A stretch of DNA of 64,000 nt from Paenibacillus humicola (GCF_028826105.1 NZ_JAQGPL010000001.1:311501-375500); one strand, 5' to 3'; positions 8,172 through 18,092 are shown, counted from the first letter of the stretch. Numbers and translations are program-made. Notes: generated by a model from the letters alone, not told the origin.

Positions 8172-10247
8172 TTGAAAATATGGAAGCCCGGCATCGCGCT
8201 TGGCCTGCTGCTCTCTCTGCTGCTGGGCGCGGCGCCGGCTTATGCGAAGCCTTACGTTTCCTTCACGGTCAACCAGCAGGGCAGCGCCCGGCTGACGCAA
8301 AGCGCTTATATCCCTGTCGGCGTAATCGACGGCTACGGCATCTTCGGCAAGTCCGGCGCTGCGGCGAAGGCGGCGGGCGGCCCCGATTTTGAAGTCGCGC
8401 TCGATGAGCCGCAGGACTTGTTCGTGGATAGCGGCAACCGGCTGTATGTCGCCGATACCGGCAATGGGCGCATCGTGGAGCTGGACGAGCGGGGCAGCCT
8501 GCTGCGCCTGATCGGCCAGGGCGAGCTGAAGCAGCCGACCGGCCTGTACGTCGACGGGGCGGGGAACGTTTACGTCGCGGACTACGGTGCCGGGCAGGTG
8601 GTTATCTTCGACAAGAACGGCCGGAAGACGAAGACGATCGGCAAACCGGCTTCGAAGCTGTTCGGCGCGGACAATGCGTTTAAGCCGCAGAAAATCATCG
8701 CCGATAAACGCGGCAACCTGTACATCGTCGCCGAAGGCTTGATCCAGGGGCTGGTCGAGCTCAGCCCGGAAGGCGATTTTCTCGGCTACTTCGGGGGCAA
8801 CCGCGCCGGCTTCGATCTGGAGCGGGCGGTGCAGCGCATCTTTTTCACGAAGAAGCAGCTGAGCCAGCTGTCGCAGAAGCTGCCCCCGTCGCCGACGAAC
8901 CTCGCAGTGGACCGGGACGGCCTCATCTATACCGCGACAGTCGGCTTGGAATCGAAGGCGGTCAAGAAGCTGAACGTGGCGGGCGAAGACCTGTTTCAAA
9001 GTTCGGCTTATATGGATACGAATCTGTCGGATATCACCGTCGACGGCATGGGGAACATTTTCGCGGCCGATGCGGTGGAAGGGCTGATTTACGTCTACGA
9101 CAAAGACGGCAGCCTGCTGTTCGTGTTCGGCGGCAACGACAGCGGCGACCAGCGGCTCGGCTTCTTTACTTCTCCCTCGGGCGTCGCGGTGAACGGGAAC
9201 GGGCTGCTGTATGTGCTCGATAAGGAACGCGGCAATATCCAGCTGTTTGAGCCGACGCCGTTCGCACTGCTCGTCTACAAGGCAACCTCGCTGTACCTGG
9301 ACGGCAAATACGCGGAAAGCCTGGAGCCGTGGCGCCAGGTGCTGCGAATGGACGGCATGTTCGACCTGGCCCACGTCGGCATCGGCCTTGCTTATTACAA
9401 GCAGGGCGAATACGGCAAGGCGTTCGAGGAGCTTAAAATCGCCCGCAACGTTACCGAATATTCCAACACGTACTGGGAGCTGCGGCGGCAGTGGCTGATG
9501 AGCCACGTCTCGACCATCATCGCGGCCCTCGCCGGCTTGATCGCGCTGTGGCTGATTGTCAAACGCGTGCACCGCAAAACCGGCTTCGGCGCACCGGCGC
9601 TCCGGACGCTGCGGCGCATCGGCGAAATTCCGCTCGTCCGCGGCCTGCTCCATACGTTTCGGATGCTGCGTCATCCGATCGACGGCTATTACGAGCTGGA
9701 GAACGGACGGGCGTCCGTGCTGTCGGCCACGATTTTGCTCGCGCTGCTGGTCGCGGTCCGGCTGTACGAGGTGTACGGGACGAACTTTATTTTCAGCGGC
9801 ATCGATCCGGTGCGGGTGAACATGATCGGCGAAGCGCTGAAGCTGCTCATCCCCTTCTTCGCCTGGGTCGTCTGCAACTACCTCGTCAGCGTCATTAACG
9901 ACGGCGAGGGCAAATTCCGGGACGTGTACAAAGGCTCCGTTTACGCGCTGAGCCCGTATATCCTGTTCACCGTGCCGATCACGGTCATGTCCAAAGGGCT
10001 GACGCTGCTCGAATCGGTCGTATACGCGTATTCCCGGCAGCTCGTCATTTTGTGGTGCGTTTTCCTGATGTTCGTCATGGTGAAGGAAATTCACGGCTAC
10101 GAGCTGAAGGAGACGTTCAAAAACGCGGCGATCACCGTTTCCGGAATGATCGTCATGGCGCTGATCGCCTTCATTTTCTTCGGCCTGTCCGATCAGGTGT
10201 GGGATTTCGTGCGAAGCGTCGCGGAAGAGGTGAAGTACCGTGTTTAA
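8172..10247 (+). CDS. NHL-repeat / TPR / Yip1 multidomain membrane protein
   Basis: This is a protein of about 690 residues. After a signal peptide (IALGLLLSLLLGAAPAYAK) come NHL-type propeller repeats over about residues 60-365 (DLFVDSGNRLYVADTGNGRI, GLYVDGAGNVYVADYGAGQV), a TPR-like segment (about 370-425), one membrane helix (about 445-465), then a Yip1-type domain with several helices to the end (about 495-690). The propeller is therefore outside and the Yip1 part in the membrane. The TTG at 8172 has GGGGAG at proper spacing; GTG 8163 would overlap that site. It overlaps the next gene. Function is unknown; position between the permease pairs suggests it belongs to the uptake machinery or organises it. 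Confidence 0.75.
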   Translation: MKIWKPGIALGLLLSLLLGAAPAYAKPYVSFTVNQQGSARLTQSAYIPVGVIDGYGIFGKSGAAAKAAGGPDFEVALDEPQDLFVDSGNRLYVADTGNGRIVELDERGSLLRLIGQGELKQPTGLYVDGAGNVYVADYGAGQVVIFDKNGRKTKTIGKPASKLFGADNAFKPQKIIADKRGNLYIVAEGLIQGLVELSPEGDFLGYFGGNRAGFDLERAVQRIFFTKKQLSQLSQKLPPSPTNLAVDRDGLIYTATVGLESKAVKKLNVAGEDLFQSSAYMDTNLSDITVDGMGNIFAADAVEGLIYVYDKDGSLLFVFGGNDSGDQRLGFFTSPSGVAVNGNGLLYVLDKERGNIQLFEPTPFALLVYKATSLYLDGKYAESLEPWRQVLRMDGMFDLAHVGIGLAYYKQGEYGKAFEELKIARNVTEYSNTYWELRRQWLMSHVSTIIAALAGLIALWLIVKRVHRKTGFGAPALRTLRRIGEIPLVRGLLHTFRMLRHPIDGYYELENGRASVLSATILLALLVAVRLYEVYGTNFIFSGIDPVRVNMIGEALKLLIPFFAWVVCNYLVSVINDGEGKFRDVYKGSVYALSPYILFTVPITVMSKGLTLLESVVYAYSRQLVILWCVFLMFVMVKEIHGYELKETFKNAAITVSGMIVMALIAFIFFGLSDQVWDFVRSVAEEVKYRV

Positions 10248-12789
10248 CAAGCGAAAATGGCTGCCGGCGCTGGTCTGCTCGGCTGCGGCCGTGCTGCTGA
10301 CGGGCGGCTCGATTGTCCGTGTATACGGCGGGTCCGTGTCCGATGCGCGGCCGTTCCGGGCAGCCGCCCTGACCGCGGAGGCCGGGACAGCGGCGAAAAC
10401 GGCGCAGACGTCCGCGGCGCCGGGTGCCGGCGAACAGCCGTCGGCAGCGGACGCGGTTTCGGCCGCAGGTGCCGAAGCAGCAGCGAATGCGATCGCCGCA
10501 GCCGGGTGGAACGCAAACGCCGCACCCGAGCTGAATTCGAACGCCGCCGCCGGGATGAACGCAAATCCCGGTTCGGCGAAGGCTCAGGCGTCCGAGGCAG
10601 CCGGCACGCAGGACGAGCAGCTGCTTTTCCGCTCGAACGCCTTTACGATGCCGGAGGATGCGGTGCAGAACGTACCGCCGGCGGCGATCCGGCCCGGATA
10701 CGACAAAATCGCAGACGACGGCGGGCTGGCGCTCTATATGAACCGGAAGACGCTCGCCATTCAGGTTCAGCTGAAAGCGACCGGTTATGTGTGGTCGTCC
10801 GAGCCGGACCGGAGCGACCTGCAGAAGGAGGAGCTGAACGACGACTGGCGCAACGCGATGCTGTCGCCGTTCATTCTCGACTACTATATGGAAGATGCGA
10901 CGCGCGTTTCTTCCAATTATAAGTCGCTGCACGGCAAGGTGACGGCGATGAAACCGATCGCGAACGGGATGGAGATCGCCTGCGAGCTGCCCGACATCCG
11001 GACGAAGCTGACGGTCCGGGTGAAGCTGGACAAGGGCAGTCTCGTCATTACGCTTCCGAACGGCAGCATCGAGGAACAGGGAAGCAGCCGGCTCGCCTCC
11101 ATCCAGCTGTATCCGTTTCTCGGCGCGGTGCGGCAGGCGTCCGTGCCGGGTTACCTGTTCGTTCCCGACGGCAGCGGCGCCCTGATCCGGTTCGCGGACA
11201 ATCATACGCAGTACGACGAGCCGTACGTCGGGCAAATTTACGGCAGCGACATCGCCGTGACGGACCTCGCGGGCGTGGGTAATGTCGTCCAGTACCCCAT
11301 ATTTGGCATCGTGCGCGGGGTGAAGCATAACGCTATGATGGGCATCGTTGAGGACGGTAAAACAAACGCAGATATCGTCGCGTATCCGAGCGGCGTCAAT
11401 ACGAATTTCTATTGGATTTCGGCACGCTTCAATATCCGTTACGGCTATTTCCAGCCGACCAGCCAAACGATGGGCGGCATCAATACGTTCACGCAGGCGA
11501 AAACCGAAGGCGACAAGCAGGTGCGGTACCGGCTGCTGAGCGGGGCGCAGGCCGACTATGCCGGCATGGCCCGGGCCTACCGGGGCTATCTGGAGGAACG
11601 CGGGATGATGCCGGACAAGCGGGCGGCGACGCCCGGCGAAGACGTTCCCGTTCAGGTCGCTCTGCTCGGCGGCGACATCGAGCCGGGCGTGTTGGGCAGC
11701 CATGTTGTGAAGATGACGACGTTTGCCGATGCGCAGGCGATTCTGGCCGATTTGCGCAAAGCCGGCGTGCACAACATCGAAGCGGTGCTGGAGGGCTGGA
11801 GCAAGGACGGCATGAACGGCGCGCGCCCGCCCGCCCCCGGATTTGCGGGCGGACTCGGCGGACCCGGCGGCTTCAAGCGGCTGATTGACTTCGCCGGCAG
11901 GGAAGGCATCGGCCTGTATTTATACGCGGACTACACGAACCTGCTCAGCGGCAGCCCCAGGGTCGACACGCGCGGCGATGCCGTCCGGATGATCACCGGC
12001 CGGCTGATCGAATACCCGTATGTCAGCAAATACGTATCCGATTTATTTAAGGATATGAAAGGGTATTACCTCAGCCCGTATACGGCGCTGAAGCTGGCCC
12101 GGAACGACTTTCAGGCGTTTGCCGGCGAAGGCGTCCGCGCCGTGGCGCTGGCCGGCGCCGGCAGCGAGCTGTTTTCCGATTATCATAAAGGCAAAACGAT
12201 CAACCGCACGGAAGCGGCAAGCCTCTACGGGAAGCTGGCGGACGAGGCGTCCGGCCGTTCCATCCGTCTGGCGCTCTATGAACCGAACGATTACATGCTG
12301 CGGGCGGCGGGCGCGTATTTCGGCATGCCGGTCGAATCGATGCAGTACATGTACGAGAGCGATACGGTGCCGTTCGTGCCGATGGTGCTGCACGGCTTCG
12401 TCGATTATTTCGCCGATTACGCGAACAATGACGCCGACCCGGAGCTCGATCTGCTCCGGCTCATCGATTACGGCGCGTCCCCGTCGTTCATCGTCACGAA
12501 GGAGCCGGCGTCGAAGCTGCAGAATACGCCGTCCGGCGAGCTGTTCACGTCCGCGTACGCCGACTGGGCGCCGGAAATCAAGCGGCAGTACGACGAAGTG
12601 AACGCGGTGTTGAAAAAGGTGCGCGGCGCAGCTATGACCGGCCGGACGGTCGTTCGCTACGGCGTCGTTAAGGTCAGCTACGATAACGGCGTCGACGTGT
12701 GGGTCAATTATACCGGCAGCGACTACAGCGACGGCCGAATTACCGTCAAGGCGAAAAGCGCGCTGGCAGCGGGAGGCGGCCGATCATGA
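10240..12789 (+). CDS. DUF5696 domain-containing secreted/membrane-anchored protein
   Basis: This 849-residue protein has an N-terminal hydrophobic signal or anchor, an Ala/Asn-rich linker of about 90 residues, then a long domain beginning near GLALYMNRKTLAIQVQ. I recognise it as the DUF5696 type seen beside sugar transporters in Paenibacillaceae. Segments such as YLFVPDGSGALIRF and a barrel-like second half (KAGVHNIEAVLEGWSKDG, GIGLYLYADYTN) recall glycosidase-like folds, but no catalytic pair can be named. Start is GTG 10240 after GGAAGAGG, overlapping the stop of the Yip1 gene; its own stop overlaps the next ATG (ATGA, 12786-12789). It is embedded in the transporter operon, so a role in glycan handling at the cell surface is likely but unproven. 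Confidence 0.7.
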   Translation: MFNKRKWLPALVCSAAAVLLTGGSIVRVYGGSVSDARPFRAAALTAEAGTAAKTAQTSAAPGAGEQPSAADAVSAAGAEAAANAIAAAGWNANAAPELNSNAAAGMNANPGSAKAQASEAAGTQDEQLLFRSNAFTMPEDAVQNVPPAAIRPGYDKIADDGGLALYMNRKTLAIQVQLKATGYVWSSEPDRSDLQKEELNDDWRNAMLSPFILDYYMEDATRVSSNYKSLHGKVTAMKPIANGMEIACELPDIRTKLTVRVKLDKGSLVITLPNGSIEEQGSSRLASIQLYPFLGAVRQASVPGYLFVPDGSGALIRFADNHTQYDEPYVGQIYGSDIAVTDLAGVGNVVQYPIFGIVRGVKHNAMMGIVEDGKTNADIVAYPSGVNTNFYWISARFNIRYGYFQPTSQTMGGINTFTQAKTEGDKQVRYRLLSGAQADYAGMARAYRGYLEERGMMPDKRAATPGEDVPVQVALLGGDIEPGVLGSHVVKMTTFADAQAILADLRKAGVHNIEAVLEGWSKDGMNGARPPAPGFAGGLGGPGGFKRLIDFAGREGIGLYLYADYTNLLSGSPRVDTRGDAVRMITGRLIEYPYVSKYVSDLFKDMKGYYLSPYTALKLARNDFQAFAGEGVRAVALAGAGSELFSDYHKGKTINRTEAASLYGKLADEASGRSIRLALYEPNDYMLRAAGAYFGMPVESMQYMYESDTVPFVPMVLHGFVDYFADYANNDADPELDLLRLIDYGASPSFIVTKEPASKLQNTPSGELFTSAYADWAPEIKRQYDEVNAVLKKVRGAAMTGRTVVRYGVVKVSYDNGVDVWVNYTGSDYSDGRITVKAKSALAAGGGRS

Positions 12790-13658
12790 AACTATCCAAA
12801 CGCAAGCGGGAGGCGTTAACCGGCTATTTGCTCATCCTGCCCTGGATCGCCGGGTTTCTGCTGTTCATGGCGTATCCGCTGATCGACTCGTTTTTCATGA
12901 GCTTTAACAAGGTGACGATCACGCCGTACGGCATCGAAACGCGTTATTTGGGCTGGAGCAACTATAAGGACGCGTTTCTGACGGACCCCGAGTTTTCGGA
13001 GAAGCTGTTCCTGTTTCTGAAATCGAACGTGCTGACGATTCCGATCGTCATCGTGTTCTCGCTGTTCGTGGCCCTGCTCATCAATCAGCCGGTGCGGGGA
13101 CGCAGCCTGTTCCGCGCGATTTTCTTCCTGCCGGTCGTCATTACGAGCGGCGAGGTCGTGCAGGAGCTGTTCGCGCAGGGCGCCGCAACGATTCCGCTGG
13201 TCGAGAAATACGGCTTTGTCACGATGATTCAAGACAATTTGCCCCCGTCCTGGGCCGACCCGATCATCGGCATTATTAATCAGTTCATTCTCATATTATG
13301 GTACTCCGGGGTGCAAATCTTGATTTTCCTGGCCGGACTGCAGAAGGTGAACGCCCAGGTGTACGAAGCGGCGGCGATCGACGGGGCGTCCCCATGGGTG
13401 TCGTTCTGGAAAATCACGCTGCCGGAAGTGAAGCCGTTCATTCTGGTCAATTTGATTTACACCGTCATCGACCTGTTCACGAACGGGTTCAGCGACGTCA
13501 TCCAGCTGATCCAGGACAACATGTTCCAGACGGACACGGGCCTCGGGTATGCCAGCGCGCTGGCGTGGATTTATTTTGCGGTCATTTTCGCCGTGCTGCT
13601 TGTCGCAGCGTTCTTTTTCCGCAGCAAAGAACATCGGATTTCCGCCGCCGGGCGGTAA
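12786..13658 (+). CDS. Sugar ABC transporter permease (MalF type), second pair
   Basis: This permease subunit has 290 residues and six membrane helices, starting LTGYLLILPWIAGFLLFMAYPLIDSFFMSF. The EAA loop is VYEAAAIDGASPWVSFWKI followed by TLPEVKP. The ATG at 12786 overlaps the preceding TGA, so the earlier in-frame starts are rejected. It is clearly different in sequence from the 6131 permease, so this is a second transporter or a paralogous pair rather than a recent duplication. Its binding protein is probably one of the two at the operon start. Confidence 0.88.
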   Translation: MKLSKRKREALTGYLLILPWIAGFLLFMAYPLIDSFFMSFNKVTITPYGIETRYLGWSNYKDAFLTDPEFSEKLFLFLKSNVLTIPIVIVFSLFVALLINQPVRGRSLFRAIFFLPVVITSGEVVQELFAQGAATIPLVEKYGFVTMIQDNLPPSWADPIIGIINQFILILWYSGVQILIFLAGLQKVNAQVYEAAAIDGASPWVSFWKITLPEVKPFILVNLIYTVIDLFTNGFSDVIQLIQDNMFQTDTGLGYASALAWIYFAVIFAVLLVAAFFFRSKEHRISAAGR

Positions 13659-13673
13659 GAAAGGGGTGCCGGG

Positions 13674-14648
13674 ATGAGCAAAATCGAAATCGCCCGCCGC
13701 CGGCGGACGGCGGACGTCCGGGCTGCGGCGCTGGCAGCGCTGGTCAAAACGCGCAGCGTGCTGCTCGGGCGAAAAGGCAGCGACGGGCTCATGATGAAAA
13801 TCGTCATTTACGCCCTGCTAATCAGCATCGGCTTCATCTACGTTTATCCGCTGCTGTTTATGGTCTCGCAAAGCTTCAAAAATTTGGACGACCTGCTCGA
13901 TCCGACCGTCGCCTGGATTCCGCGGACGCTTTATTGGGCGAACTACGGGGAGGCGTGGCAGGTTCTGCATTATATGCGCACGCTCGGCAGCACGCTGCTG
14001 GTCGCCGTGGCGCCCGCCGTCTGCCAGACGGTATCGTGCGCGATCGTCGGCTACGGGTTCGCCAAGTTCCGTTTCCCCGGCAAAACGTTTCTGTTCGGCC
14101 TCATGCTGCTGACGTTCATCGTGCCGAAGCAGGTCGTCATGATTCCGACGTTTCTGCTGTTCAAGGATTACGGCATGCTCGAGACGCCGCTGCCGTTCAT
14201 CGTGCCGGGATTGTTCGCGCAGGGGCTGCGGGGCGCGCTGTTCATCCTGATTTACTGCCAGTTTTTCCGGACGATTCCGGATGCGCTCGAGGAGGCGGCG
14301 CAGATGGACGGCGCGGGCTCGCTGCGGACGTTTTTTCGCATTATCCTGCCGATTTCGCTGCCCGCGATCGTCGTCGTGTTCCTGTTCTCGATGGTGTGGC
14401 ACTGGAACGAGACGTACCTCGCGCCGCTCTACCTCGGCAACGCGATGACAACGCTTCCGCTTGAGCTGAAAACGTTCAACGACGCGTTTAAGGCAATGTA
14501 CACCGGATCGTCGAAGGTAACGGACGTCAACGAGGCGATCCGGATGGCCGCTACGCTGCTGATCGTCCTGCCGCTGCTCGTGCTTTACCTGTTCGCGCAA
14601 AAATGGTTCACGCAGGTCGTCGACAAGACGGGCCTCACGGGAGAGTAG
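13674..14648 (+). CDS. Carbohydrate ABC transporter permease (MalG type), second pair
   Basis: This 324-residue permease has a longer basic cytoplasmic N-terminus (residues 1-40, Arg-rich) before the first membrane helix. Its EAA loop is LEEAAQMDGAGSLRTFFRI followed by ILPISLP. ATG 13674 follows AAGAAAGGGG and lies 15 bases after the previous stop. About 160 bases separate it from the glycosidase start; no terminator was found there, so the hydrolases are probably co-transcribed. Confidence 0.88.
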   Translation: MSKIEIARRRRTADVRAAALAALVKTRSVLLGRKGSDGLMMKIVIYALLISIGFIYVYPLLFMVSQSFKNLDDLLDPTVAWIPRTLYWANYGEAWQVLHYMRTLGSTLLVAVAPAVCQTVSCAIVGYGFAKFRFPGKTFLFGLMLLTFIVPKQVVMIPTFLLFKDYGMLETPLPFIVPGLFAQGLRGALFILIYCQFFRTIPDALEEAAQMDGAGSLRTFFRIILPISLPAIVVVFLFSMVWHWNETYLAPLYLGNAMTTLPLELKTFNDAFKAMYTGSSKVTDVNEAIRMAATLLIVLPLLVLYLFAQKWFTQVVDKTGLTGE

Positions 14649-14808
14649 CATGCGGCGGAGGCGGAGGCGGGTGCGGGAGGCTTGGACTCAGGCTGCTCGT
14701 GCAGCCGGAGCGGATGCGGTTAGATTCATTTTGCGTTCAAGCGGGGGCTGGATTGGGAACTCTATAGGGAGAGCGGCATGCGATAAGGAGAGAGAGGAGC
14801 AATCAACT

Positions 14809-17235
14809 GTGATTGAAATCGTAAACAAGGAAATCCGGATCGACGGACGGCCGCAGCTGATCCTGTGCGGTGAAATTCATTATTTCCGGCTGCGGCGCGA
14901 CGAATGGCAGGACCGGCTGGACAAGCTGAAGGCGGCGGGCTGCAACGCGGTCGCCAGCTACGTGCCGTGGCTGTGCCACGAGCCGGAAGAAGGGCGGATC
15001 GATCTGCACGGCCGCACGCGGCCGGAGCTGGATTTGGCGGGCTTCATCGATTTATGCCGCGACAACGGGCTCTATTTTTTTCTGCGCCCGGGTCCGTTCA
15101 TTATGGCGGAGATGAAGAACGAAGGGCTGCCGTACTGGGTATACACGAAGCATCCCGAGATAATGCCGCGCGGCTGGGACGGCCGCCCCGCGACGACGCG
15201 GACCGTGGACTACCTGGCGCCCGGCTTTCTGGCCGAGGCGAGACGCTGGTACGAAGCGGTGATGGCGGTCGCCGCACCGCGCCTGCAGCCCGTCGGCGGC
15301 AATATTATCGCCATCCAGCTCGACAACGAAATCGGTATGCTGCCCTGGGTCAGCAACGGCCCGGACCTGACTGATTTCGTGCTGGACGATTTTGCCGGCT
15401 GGCTCGGCCGGACGTACGGCACGGAAGCGCTGGCTGCCCGCTACCCGTTCGATTTGAGGGATGCGGACGCCCGGCGCACCGCTGTCCGTTCGCCGGGGGA
15501 GGATTACGCGCCGGCGCTGCATTTGGACCTCGGCCATTACATGCGGGACCGGTTCGCCCGATACGCGGATACGCTGAAGGGCTACGCCGAGGAGTTCGGC
15601 GCGCACGGCGTGCCGTTCGTCATCAACATCCACGGCACCGGCGGAGGCCGCGGCTTCACGTTCCCGATCGGGATCAGCCAGCTGTACGAATGCTACGAGG
15701 GCAAGCCGGGCTATTTATCGGGCTCCGACATCTATTTCGGCGATCTCGACATGAATACGTTTCAGGATTTGTATCTGATCAACGGCTTTATGGATGCCGT
15801 GCACGACGAGCATCAGCCGCTGACCTCGGTGGAGTTCAACTGCGGCGACGGCAATTTCGGCGAAACGTACGGCGGGCGCTACGACCCGTCGGCGGCCGAT
15901 TTCAAAATGCGGATGTGCATCGCGCAGGGAAACCGGCTGATCAACTATTATTTGTTCTGCGGCGGGCGCAATTACGTGCTGGACGAGAAGCCCGGCGACG
16001 GCAACGACCGCATTGCGTTTACCGGCGAGCGCCACGGCTTCGCGGCCCCCGTCAGCCCGGATGGGGAACTGAACTACACGTTCGACCGGATGGCGCGCGG
16101 CATTCAGGCGGCTATGGCCGTAGGCGACAAGCTGGCGGTCATGCGCGAGGAGCGGGATGCGGTCACGTTTGCTTTCATTCCCGACTACTACATGACGGAA
16201 TACCGCTATCCGGGCAGCGCCAAAATGAAAGCCGTCTACGAAAATATTGAAGCGAACCGCGCCCACTGGGGCTGGGAAACGATGGCCCGGGCGATGCTGC
16301 TTGCCGGCTACCGGTTCGGCGCCGCCGACATTCAGAACAAGCCGCTTGTGCCGCAGACAATGCCGGTGCTCGCGCTGCTGTCGGCACGTTATATGGAGGC
16401 GGCGCTTCAGCTGAAGCTCGCCGATTACGTGCGGCAGGGAGGCGGACTGCTGCTCTACGGCGAGGTTCCGCTGTACGATATGGAGGGCGAGCCCTGCTCT
16501 GAGCTGGCGGACGCGCTCGGCCTGCGCCATACCGGCGACCGCCGCGACGGGCCTCATGCGTACCCTTCCGTCGTCGCGGAAAGCTGGGCGGCGCCGAGAC
16601 CGGAGGTGCGGACGCATTTCGCGCAGACGTTCGAGCCCGCGGGAGGAGCGGAAGCGGAAACGGTGCTGCGCCTGTACGGCACCGGGGAAGCATGCGGCTT
16701 CGAGCTTCGGGCCGGCATGGGGCGCGCTGTCGTGATTACCGCCCGCTACAAATGCGACATCGGCCTGTTCCGGGCTGCGCTTGAGCGGCTGGGGGCGGCG
16801 CCGGGTCTTACGCACGACTGCCGCGATCACGGGATCTTCATGACCTCCACCCGGAGCGAAACGGGCGAGCGGTTCATTCATGCGCTGAACCTGGACGGGT
16901 TCGGCAAAACGTTCCGCATCTTCGAAAACGGCGAGCCGCTTTTCGGCGGCCGCACGCTGACGCTCGGAAGCAAGGAGGGCGTCATGCTGCCGCTTCATAT
17001 CGCGGCGGGCGAGGCGCACATCGTATGGTCCACCGCCGAAATTGCGGAAATCGGCGACCGCTCCGTCTCGTTCCGGCTGACCGGGGAACGTGACGCTGTA
17101 CTGATCGAGACCGGCCGCGAAATTTTACCGGATGAAGATTACACGGTCGAGCATCGGGGGGAAGCGCAGCTAGTCTTATCGAAACGGCACGCCAAGGCGA
17201 ACGACCGGATGACCGTCCGGTTCGGCGTCCGCTAA
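14809..17235 (+). CDS. GH35-type beta-galactosidase-like glycosidase
   Basis: This cytoplasmic glycoside hydrolase has 808 residues and no signal peptide. The N-terminal barrel shows the GH35 pattern: GEIHYFRLRRDEWQDRL, AVASYVPWLCHEPEEG, FFLRPGPFIMAEM. The presumed acid/base Glu is in IAIQLDNEIGM (family QxENE) and a candidate nucleophile Glu is in SVEFNCGDG. The C-terminal 350 residues are beta-rich accessory domains. GTG 14809 with AGGAG 9 bases upstream is preferred; the open frame extends back to 14650, but that stretch is Arg-rich and has no ribosome site. It probably cleaves imported oligosaccharides. Beta-galactosidase activity is inferred from the family; the linkage is not certain. 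Confidence 0.82.
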   Translation: MIEIVNKEIRIDGRPQLILCGEIHYFRLRRDEWQDRLDKLKAAGCNAVASYVPWLCHEPEEGRIDLHGRTRPELDLAGFIDLCRDNGLYFFLRPGPFIMAEMKNEGLPYWVYTKHPEIMPRGWDGRPATTRTVDYLAPGFLAEARRWYEAVMAVAAPRLQPVGGNIIAIQLDNEIGMLPWVSNGPDLTDFVLDDFAGWLGRTYGTEALAARYPFDLRDADARRTAVRSPGEDYAPALHLDLGHYMRDRFARYADTLKGYAEEFGAHGVPFVINIHGTGGGRGFTFPIGISQLYECYEGKPGYLSGSDIYFGDLDMNTFQDLYLINGFMDAVHDEHQPLTSVEFNCGDGNFGETYGGRYDPSAADFKMRMCIAQGNRLINYYLFCGGRNYVLDEKPGDGNDRIAFTGERHGFAAPVSPDGELNYTFDRMARGIQAAMAVGDKLAVMREERDAVTFAFIPDYYMTEYRYPGSAKMKAVYENIEANRAHWGWETMARAMLLAGYRFGAADIQNKPLVPQTMPVLALLSARYMEAALQLKLADYVRQGGGLLLYGEVPLYDMEGEPCSELADALGLRHTGDRRDGPHAYPSVVAESWAAPRPEVRTHFAQTFEPAGGAEAETVLRLYGTGEACGFELRAGMGRAVVITARYKCDIGLFRAALERLGAAPGLTHDCRDHGIFMTSTRSETGERFIHALNLDGFGKTFRIFENGEPLFGGRTLTLGSKEGVMLPLHIAAGEAHIVWSTAEIAEIGDRSVSFRLTGERDAVLIETGREILPDEDYTVEHRGEAQLVLSKRHAKANDRMTVRFGVR

Positions 17236-17258
17236 TTATTCCGGAGGGAGAAATCAAG

Positions 17259-18092
17259 ATGAATTTTACATTGACGGATGAAGAGCGAAATACGGGAAAG
17301 CTGAGCCCGAAGAAGCTGGATACGCTTGCCGAGCTGGTGCGGGTCAACGGCTACGTCGTGCTGGAAAGCGTTATTCCGCGGAAACAAATCGAGGAGATTC
17401 GCGCGGCGTTCGACCCGTTGTTCGACGAATACATCGGCCGGCGGGGCTACAATACCGGCAAAAACCGGGCGCAAATGTTTCTGCCCTTCGAGCGCCCGTA
17501 CTGCGACGAAAACATCGTCTGCAATCCGATCGCCATGTCGGTGGTGGACCGGATTCTGGGCGACGACAGCCGCTGCATCTATTTTGCCTCCGACACGCCG
17601 ATGCCGGGCTCGGATTACCAGAACGCGCACTGCGACATTAGGCCGCTGTTCCCCGATTTCTCGGTCCCGCTGCCGATTTTTAATCTGGTCGTCAACATTC
17701 CGCTCGTCGACGTGACGGAGGATAACGGGCCGCTTGAAATTTGGCCGGGCGGCACTCACTTGAACCCGGACCGTTCCAACCACGATACGCTGGACGGCAG
17801 CGTGAACCCGCATCTGGACATCGTGCGCGCCGCGTCGCATATGCCGTCGGAAAAAGTGCTGATGCCGGCCGGCTCGGTCGTTATCCGCGACATCCGCGTC
17901 TGGCATCGCGGGACGCCGAACCGGTCGGATTACAGGCGAACGAATTTGGCGTTTATTTATAGCAAGAGCTGGTACGGCTACGGTTCCAGCATCCCGATTC
18001 CGCAGGAGACGTACGACGCCATGTCGGAGCGGTGCAAGCGGCTGTTCCGTTTCGAGAAAATCGGCTCCCCGGCGCGAAAGCCGTGGGAGTAG
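17259..18092 (+). CDS. Phytanoyl-CoA dioxygenase (PhyH) family protein
   Basis: This is a 2-oxoglutarate/Fe(II)-dependent oxygenase-fold protein of 277 residues. The iron ligands appear as His-x-Asp in NAHCDIRPLF and a distal His in VWHRGTPNRSDYRR, where the Arg fits the 2-oxoglutarate carboxylate. The segment PLVDVTEDNGPLEIWPGGTH is typical of PhyH proteins. ATG 17259 follows CCGGAGGGAG, and the gene lies 23 bases after the glycosidase, so they are co-transcribed. PhyH proteins act on small hydroxylatable substrates; its presence in a sugar operon suggests modification of an aglycone or of an unusual sugar, which is inference. Confidence 0.82.
   Translation: MNFTLTDEERNTGKLSPKKLDTLAELVRVNGYVVLESVIPRKQIEEIRAAFDPLFDEYIGRRGYNTGKNRAQMFLPFERPYCDENIVCNPIAMSVVDRILGDDSRCIYFASDTPMPGSDYQNAHCDIRPLFPDFSVPLPIFNLVVNIPLVDVTEDNGPLEIWPGGTHLNPDRSNHDTLDGSVNPHLDIVRAASHMPSEKVLMPAGSVVIRDIRVWHRGTPNRSDYRRTNLAFIYSKSWYGYGSSIPIPQETYDAMSERCKRLFRFEKIGSPARKPWE

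Noticed and set aside
7836..10250. An 804-codon minus-strand frame opposite the NHL/Yip1 gene
   Set aside because: Low-complexity, charged translation without known domains; the plus strand has clear NHL, TPR and Yip1 domains and a ribosome site.
14650..14808. N-terminal extension of the GH35-type enzyme
   Set aside because: Arg-rich, no ribosome site, no similarity to the family; GTG 14809 with AGGAG is better.
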